The position numbers were made by a program, and so were the translations under genes. From the NCBI GenBank assembly GCA_003697065.1, contig RFFY01000825.1, positions 1 to 9,226 of the forward strand: a DNA stretch of 9,226 bases. The letters run 5' to 3'. This document shows positions 6,006 to 9,226 of this stretch, in pieces (the first letter of the stretch is position 1; every line of letters starts with the position of its first letter). The notes below the pieces were generated by a model that did not search any database, was not told the DNA's origin, and saw nothing but the letters and a program-made list of their open reading frames with translations. Source of the stretch: Actinomyces sp. Lineage in GTDB: Bacteria; Actinomycetota; Acidimicrobiia; Acidimicrobiales; Aldehydirespiratoraceae.

Positions 6006-6575
6006 TCAGCCCTCGAGCCCGGCGAGGATGGCGGCGGCCAGGCGGGCGAGGTCGGCGTCGGGGGAGGTCGGGTGGGGCTCGAGGGTGAACACCACGACCA
6101 CCTCGCCGGGACCGCCGGCGCCGGGGGGTGCCGTCTCGACCTCGATGAGCAGGTCACCCCCGTCGGGGGGCGGGGTCACCACGGTGACGATCCCCGAGAG
6201 GGGGTCGAGTCCCGTGACGGCGCCGACCCGGGAGGCGGCGTGGGCGAGGCGGCGGGTGAGATCACCGGGATCGTCGCCGCCGGGGCCGTGGGCCCGGACC
6301 GTTCCGGACCGGGTCGGGCCGGGCCGCGGCACCCCCACCCGAGCCGGGGGCGTGGCGACGGCGTCGAGGTTGCGCCCAGCGTGGGTGGCCTCGGCCAGGA
6401 CGTCCAGGGCGTGGTTGAGGCGGGCGGCCAGTCGGGTGTCGCCCCCGTGGTCGGGGTGGGCGACGGCGATGAGGCGCCGATGGGCACGCCGCACGCCCGC
6501 CCACCACGAGGGCGGATCGGCGGTGACGGGGGGCGGAGCGAGTCCGAGAACGGCGAGGGCGTCCTGGGGTGTCAC
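6006..6575 (-). CDS. J-domain (DnaJ-like) protein with an unassigned C-terminal domain
   Basis: A 189-residue protein with an N-terminal J domain (about residues 3-65). It has TPQDALAVLGL as helix I, a basic helix II (VRRAHRRLIAVA), the diagnostic His40-Pro-Asp42 loop, and helix III (RLAARLNHALDVLAEA). The HPD tripeptide is what stimulates Hsp70 ATPase activity, so it probably recruits a DnaK. A Pro/Gly/Arg-rich linker (about 74-105) leads to a C-terminal part with alternating beta-like segments (IVTVVT, DLLIEVETAP, EVVVVFTLEP) and a closing helix. It has no Gly/Phe region, zinc finger or DnaJ C-terminal domain, so it is not DnaJ itself. The GTG at 6575 is the only suitable start; GATGAT lies 6 nt upstream, while the GGGAG directly against the GTG is too close for a ribosome site. 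No dnaK or grpE is nearby. Confidence 0.88.
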   Translation of the reverse strand: MTPQDALAVLGLAPPPVTADPPSWWAGVRRAHRRLIAVAHPDHGGDTRLAARLNHALDVLAEATHAGRNLDAVATPPARVGVPRPGPTRSGTVRAHGPGGDDPGDLTRRLAHAASRVGAVTGLDPLSGIVTVVTPPPDGGDLLIEVETAPPGAGGPGEVVVVFTLEPHPTSPDADLARLAAAILAGLEG

Positions 6576-6581
6576 CTCCCG

Positions 6582-6587
6582 ATCATC
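6582..6587 (-). promoter_or_regulatory. Candidate extended -10 element for a leaderless J-domain transcript
   Basis: On the minus strand TGC-GATGAT (an extended -10 with 4 of 6 consensus bases) is followed by six bases and the GTG start. This is the same spacing as at the dioxygenase and dehydrogenase genes. It would give the J-domain gene its own transcript separate from the gene 54 nt upstream. Confidence 0.35.
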
Positions 6588-6629
6588 GCACCTCGTCGCC
6601 GGCGGGTCAGTGGTCGCGGGCGGGCCCGG

Positions 6630-7178
6630 TCAGTACCGTCGCCGCTCCTCGTCGGTGCGGACGGGAACCGGCCACTCGCTCGCCCAGCGGCGGGCGAGAA
6701 CGGTATCGAGGGCGGCATCGGCCCGGGCGGCGGCGGCGCGCAGACCGCCCTCGTCGCGCCGGTAGGCGTAGGCCACCTCGACGTCGAGACCCCGCTCGCG
6801 CAGCCCGTGGTGCATCAAAGCGGCCCGGCGGGCCAGATCGGCGGCGGTGCTCGGGACCACCACCACGCCCAGCCGGCCGGGAGCGACGACGGCGGTGCGG
6901 TCGGTCCATCCGAGATGGCGGTCGATGAGGCCGAGGATCCGGGCTTCGGCCAGGAGCCTGTCGGCGTCGTCGAGGTGATGGAGCAGTTCGCGCCCGAAGG
7001 CGACCAGGAGGATGCCGGCGCCCAGCCCGTAGCGGGCGACCCGCTCCTCCTCGTCGGCGAGGAGGGCGGACCAGTACGATCCCGCGGGCGGGTCGTGTCC
7101 CTGGCCCGTGGAGTCGGTTCCGGCCGCCGTGCTCACGGGTGCCCGGGGGTCGGGAGTCCGCCAGTGTGTCGATGTCAT
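6630..7178 (-). CDS. Degenerate GGDEF-like protein (probably no cyclase activity)
   Basis: A 182-residue protein starting at ATG 7178 behind a strong GGGAGGTGA site; the open frame further upstream is a shadow of the divergent hydrolase gene. Residues 1-33 are polar, Pro/Thr-rich and probably disordered. Residues 36-165 follow the GGDEF-domain order: a basic helix (EEERVARYG), a hydrophobic strand (GILLVAFG), a helix, DRTAVVAPGRLGVVVVPST (93-111), a helix (LARRAALMHHGLRE), a strand (LDVEVAYAYRRD), and a final Ala-rich helix (GGLRAAAARADAALDTV). The position of the RxGGDEF signature reads APGRLGV (99-105), so the metal- and GTP-binding acidic residues are absent. It therefore probably cannot make cyclic-di-GMP, and may act in binding or dimerisation. 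The assignment is by fold pattern and is less certain than for catalytic members; a nucleotidyl-cyclase-like relative is an alternative. The J-domain gene follows after 54 nt. Confidence 0.75.
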   Translation of the reverse strand: MTSTHWRTPDPRAPVSTAAGTDSTGQGHDPPAGSYWSALLADEEERVARYGLGAGILLVAFGRELLHHLDDADRLLAEARILGLIDRHLGWTDRTAVVAPGRLGVVVVPSTAADLARRAALMHHGLRERGLDVEVAYAYRRDEGGLRAAAARADAALDTVLARRWASEWPVPVRTDEERRRY

Positions 7179-7181
7179 CGC

Positions 7182-7192
7182 GTCACCTCCCT
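7182..7192 (-). promoter_or_regulatory. Strong ribosome binding site that fixes the GGDEF-like start
   Basis: On the minus strand GGGAGGTGA ends a few bases before ATG 7178. It is a near-perfect match to the 16S rRNA 3' end, and it selects this ATG over a much longer open frame that runs upstream through the neighbouring gene. Confidence 0.8.
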
Positions 7193-7275
7193 GTGGGTGT
7201 GTGGTGTTCTCATCGGCAGGATCTGAGGGGGTGGGGCGAATCGTCGCCGGATCGACACCCAACGGAAACAGGGGA

Positions 7276-7314
7276 TCACCGGTGGTGAGACGAGGCGCCA
7301 CCCGCCGTGGTGGC
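7276..7314 (+). promoter_or_regulatory. Two adjacent inverted repeats upstream of the hydrolase ribosome site
   Basis: TCACC (7276-7280) and GGTGA (7284-7288) form a symmetric site around GGT. GCCACC (7297-7302) and GGTGGC (7309-7314) form a 6-bp hairpin with a 6-nt loop. Both lie in the 150-nt divergent region (7179-7328), just before the Shine-Dalgarno of the hydrolase gene. They may be an operator pair or mRNA structure; no regulator is identified. Confidence 0.3.
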
Positions 7315-7317
7315 CGG

Positions 7318-7326
7318 GAGGAGAGG
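7318..7326 (+). promoter_or_regulatory. Ribosome binding site of the alpha/beta hydrolase gene
   Basis: A purine-rich GAGGAGAGG stretch stands 2-10 nt before ATG 7329. The AGGAG core within it is at suitable spacing and supports this start. Confidence 0.65.
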
Positions 7327-7328
7327 GC

Positions 7329-8108
7329 ATGCAGGGTGGTGGCGGGAGCGAGGAGATCGAGTTCGTCGGGGCCAGCGGGGCTCCTCTCAGGGGGCGCTTG
7401 CGGCACCCGCCGGGGGTCCCCGTGGGGTCGGCCCTGTTGGCCCACTGCTTCACCTGCTCCCAGGACCAGAGAACGGTGGCCCGCCTGGCGCGTGCCCTGA
7501 CCGATGCCGGCTACCTGACCATGACCTTCGACATGACGGGTCTGGGGCGCAGTGGTGGTTCGTTCGCCGAGACGGGCTTTTCGACCAGCGTCGGCGACGT
7601 GGTGCGGGCGGCGGTCGCTCTGATCGAGCGGGGGGCGGGGCCGTGCGTGCTGGTGGGCCATTCCCTGGGGGGTGCGGCGGCGATCGTCGCCGCCGAGCGG
7701 ATCCACACCGTGTCCGCCGTCGTCGCCGTGGCGCCGCCGCCCCGGGTCGCCCACGTGCTCTCTCTGTTCGACGCCGACGAGCTCGAGCGGCTCCGGACCG
7801 CGGGATGGGCGGAGGTCTGCATCGGTGGTCGCCCCTTCGTGGTGGGACGCCGCCTGCTCGAGGAGCTCGATGCCGCCGACCCCACGGTGTCGGCCTCACG
7901 CCTCGGGGTCCCCCTGTTGGTGGTGGCGGGGAGCGCCGACACGATCGTGGCCCCCGCCGAGAGTCGCCGGGTGGCCGAGGCAGCCGGCGAGCGGGGGACC
8001 TTCGTGGTCGTGGACGGAGCCGATCACCTCTTCAGCGGCGACGCCGTCGACGAGCTCGCCCGCACGGTCGTGGACTGGTTGGCCCGGGTGCGGTCGGGCG
8101 GCGCCTGA
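7329..8108 (+). CDS. Alpha/beta hydrolase of the OsmC-associated type
   Basis: A 259-residue serine hydrolase with a complete triad: Ser112 in GHSLGG (110-115), Asp204 in AGSADTIV, and His233 in DGADHLF. The oxyanion-hole region reads ALLAHCFTCSQDQRT (35-49), followed by FDMTGLGRSGGSFAETGFST (68-87). These two stretches are characteristic of hydrolases that are fused to, or encoded beside, OsmC-family peroxiredoxins. Here there is no OsmC domain after the hydrolase fold; the protein ends at VRSGGA and the next gene is unrelated to OsmC. It is probably cytoplasmic, since no signal peptide is visible. The substrate is unknown; esterase, thioesterase or peptidase activity are all possible. ATG 7329 has a good ribosome site and starts just before the first beta strand. 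A long overlapping frame in another phase is a shadow. Confidence 0.93.
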   Translation: MQGGGGSEEIEFVGASGAPLRGRLRHPPGVPVGSALLAHCFTCSQDQRTVARLARALTDAGYLTMTFDMTGLGRSGGSFAETGFSTSVGDVVRAAVALIERGAGPCVLVGHSLGGAAAIVAAERIHTVSAVVAVAPPPRVAHVLSLFDADELERLRTAGWAEVCIGGRPFVVGRRLLEELDAADPTVSASRLGVPLLVVAGSADTIVAPAESRRVAEAAGERGTFVVVDGADHLFSGDAVDELARTVVDWLARVRSGGA

Positions 8109-8110
8109 GC

Positions 8111-8141
8111 GTGTCACACCCGGTCGCCATCATGGCGCCAT
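8111..8141 (+). repeat. Nested palindromes in the 31-nt gap before the small unknown gene
   Basis: GTGT-C-ACAC (8111-8119) is followed by CGCCAT-C-ATGGCG (8125-8137) and the overlapping palindrome ATGGCGCCAT (8132-8141), which includes the first two bases of the ATG at 8140. CATCAT lies exactly 6 nt before that ATG and might serve as a -10. No Shine-Dalgarno is visible. An operator or mRNA hairpin at the start is inferred. Confidence 0.35.
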
Positions 8142-8547
8142 GGGTGATCTCACCGTCCTCGGATCCCGGCGGCCCCCCTCGGGCCGGCTCGGCCCTGGTG
8201 CTCTGTCGGGCGAGGCGCGTCGCGTGCGGGCGGCGCTCCTCGAAGCGTCGCTGGCAGCGGGCCGGCCCCACGAGCCCGGCGCCGTCACCACCGTCCTGGC
8301 CGCCGGCGAGTGGCTGACGGGGCGCCCCCCGGGCTCGTGGACGGCCGACGACGTCGCCTCGCTGGCCTGGTACGGGGTGCTCGCCTGGTGTCGACTCGTC
8401 GGCGCGCCGGTGCCGGCGCAGGCGGCGCGGGCCCTGGCGGAGCTGGTGGCGGTCCTCGACCCCGACGGGGTTCGGGGCCTCGGCACGGCCCTGGCGGGGA
8501 TCGTCGATCCCATCGACGAGCGCGCCGCGCCCCGCTCGTCGGCGTGA
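8140..8547 (+). CDS. Small conserved-looking protein of unknown function
   Basis: A 135-residue protein that I do not recognise. ATG 8140 is the only start codon consistent with the end of the upstream gene (TGA 8106-8108); the open frame further left is a shadow of the hydrolase gene. After a polar N-terminus (MGDLTVLGSRRPPSG) the protein is helical and Ala/Leu/Val-rich. It has a Trp-rich central part (GEWLTGRPPGSWTADDVASLAWYGVLAWCRL) and then APVPAQAARALAELVAVLD. There is no clear membrane segment, signal peptide or metal motif, and a single Cys. Codon use resembles its neighbours, which supports coding. It probably shares regulation with the hydrolase gene 31 nt upstream, but the nested palindromes and the absent ribosome site suggest it could have a separate leaderless transcript. 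Confidence 0.72.
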   Translation: MGDLTVLGSRRPPSGRLGPGALSGEARRVRAALLEASLAAGRPHEPGAVTTVLAAGEWLTGRPPGSWTADDVASLAWYGVLAWCRLVGAPVPAQAARALAELVAVLDPDGVRGLGTALAGIVDPIDERAAPRSSA

Positions 8548-8575
8548 GACCGGGCGCGCGCGATCGGCGGGACGC

Positions 8576-9226
8576 TCAGGGGGCCAGGAGCTGGCCGGGT
8601 CGCTGGAGCCGGTCGAGGCCGATCTCGTCGAGGAGGCTGCGGGCCAGGATCTCGGCCAGGTCGGCGGCGGCCTCGATGTCGAGGTCGAAGCGTTCGCGAG
8701 CCCGGCTGGTGGCTTCGAGGGTGAGCTCGACCACGAGCTGGAGGGCGGCGTCGGCGGAGAGTTCCTCGTCGGCGCGGGCCCGGGCCACGGTGGCGAGAGC
8801 GGCGCTGAGCTCCGCCTGGATCGCCTCGGTGACCCCGATGTCGGGTGGAGGCGGCTCGGTGGGGGAGGCGGGCGCGGGCTCGGGCGTGTGTACCGGTGTC
8901 TCGTCGGTGTCGTCGGGCGTGGCGGCCCGACCCCCCACCGGGGCGGGCCCGGGCACGTCGAGGGGCTCGTCGCGCAGATCGATCACCGCGGGCAGGGCGG
9001 GTGCGGGGGGCACCAGGGCCGGGGCGGGTTCGGGCTCGACGGCGGACTCGACCCCGAGACGGCGGCGCAGGCGGTTGCGGGCGGCCAGCAGGCCGACCTG
9101 CAGGAGAACCAGGACCGGCAAGAGCAGCAGGAGCCAGGGGATGTGGGTGGTCTCGGTGCGGAAGTGGACCGGCACCCCGAAGCCGGGGATGTCCCCCTCG
9201 ACGGCGTAGGTTCCGATGGCGAACAC
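8576..9226 (-). CDS. Membrane-anchored protein with Pro/Glu-rich linker and cytoplasmic helical domain, cut by the window edge
   Basis: The frame is open to the right edge; the GTG at 9226 coincides with the boundary, so the true start is probably outside. At least 216 residues are visible. About 29 residues come first, including GFGVPVHFRTET, which looks extracytoplasmic and beta-like. One strong membrane segment follows (about 30-48, IPWLLLLLPVLVLLQVGLL) and then a basic cluster (RNRLRRRLG), so the C-terminus is probably cytoplasmic by the positive-inside rule. Residues 60-130 are a Pro/Glu/Ala/Asp-rich, probably disordered linker. Residues 132-205 are helical and acidic (TEAIQAELSAALATVARARADEEL, then VELTLEATSRARERF and AADLAEILARSLLDEIGL). 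I do not recognise the family. The missing N-terminal part likely holds an extracytoplasmic domain; a signalling or scaffold role would be a guess. It converges on the small unknown gene with a 28-nt gap. Confidence 0.8.
   Translation of the reverse strand: MFAIGTYAVEGDIPGFGVPVHFRTETTHIPWLLLLLPVLVLLQVGLLAARNRLRRRLGVESAVEPEPAPALVPPAPALPAVIDLRDEPLDVPGPAPVGGRAATPDDTDETPVHTPEPAPASPTEPPPPDIGVTEAIQAELSAALATVARARADEELSADAALQLVVELTLEATSRARERFDLDIEAAADLAEILARSLLDEIGLDRLQRPGQLLAP

Noticed and set aside
5344..6765. A 473-codon plus-strand frame overlapping the end of the dehydrogenase and the J-domain gene.
   Set aside because: It reads as Arg/Gly/Pro/Ser repeats and lies out of phase with the dehydrogenase and antisense to the J-domain gene; no family signature.
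6072..7226. A 384-codon plus-strand frame opposite the J-domain and GGDEF-like genes.
   Set aside because: It is antisense to two genes that have good starts and recognisable folds, and its product is a Gly-rich string without structure.
7179..7754. A 192-codon upstream extension of the GGDEF-like protein into the hydrolase gene.
   Set aside because: The strong ribosome site before ATG 7178 and the Arg/His/Pro-rich composition of the extension show that it is a shadow of the divergent hydrolase gene.
8310..9209. A 299-codon plus-strand frame across the small gene and opposite the last gene.
   Set aside because: It is Ser/Arg/Ala low complexity and crosses the convergent junction. The minus-strand gene has a clear membrane helix and linker architecture, and the plus-strand small gene has the better start and composition.
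1..9226. A possible mobile element, prophage, CRISPR array, tRNA or toxin-antitoxin module.
   Set aside because: No direct-repeat array, terminal inverted repeats, transposase or integrase motifs, or tRNA-like cloverleaf were seen. Base composition appears even across the window.

Overview
The window is a very GC-rich, gene-dense stretch of bacterial chromosome. The strong third-position G/C bias opens long false frames on every strand. The gene content suggests a high-GC actinobacterium: an LCP cell-wall ligase beside a DivIVA/Wag31-like coiled-coil protein, and several genes whose putative -10 element lies only 6 nt before the start codon, as in actinobacterial leaderless transcripts. An Acidimicrobiia-like member is plausible, but that is an inference because no marker gene is present. 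I see no rRNA, tRNA, CRISPR array, insertion sequence or phage gene.

Left to right there are eleven genes. (1) The 3' part of a gene for a probable alpha/alpha-toroid protein (1-821,+) overlaps by 4 nt (2) a short MarC-like membrane protein (818-1369,+). (3) An LCP-family protein (1412-2455,-) diverges from (4) a DivIVA-like protein (2607-3311,+), which together make an envelope/polar-growth module. (5) 3-Hydroxyanthranilate 3,4-dioxygenase (3351-3887,-) diverges from (6) a PfkB sugar kinase (3989-4858,+), followed after 9 nt by (7) a zinc alcohol dehydrogenase (4868-5965,+). (8) A J-domain protein (6006-6575,-) lies downstream of (9) a protein resembling a degenerate GGDEF domain (6630-7178,-). 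The latter diverges from (10) an OsmC-associated-type alpha/beta hydrolase (7329-8108,+), followed by (11) a small unknown gene (8140-8547,+). A membrane-anchored protein with a proline/glutamate-rich linker (8576-9226,-) runs off the right edge.

The layout alternates between divergent promoter regions (about 100-150 nt) and very tight convergent junctions (28-42 nt). Three of the four convergent junctions hold GC-rich hairpins without T-tracts. The genes do not form one obvious pathway; they look like several small housekeeping or accessory units.

The most interesting signals are regulatory. Four genes carry an A/T-containing hexamer exactly 6 nt before the start codon, which suggests leaderless transcripts. 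The DivIVA-like gene has a structured leader with a 35-nt hairpin just before a strong Shine-Dalgarno sequence. Among the proteins, the degenerate GGDEF-like protein, the J-domain protein with an unassigned C-terminal domain, and the kinase with altered PfkB motifs deserve a second look. I did not find a clear multi-gene novel system.
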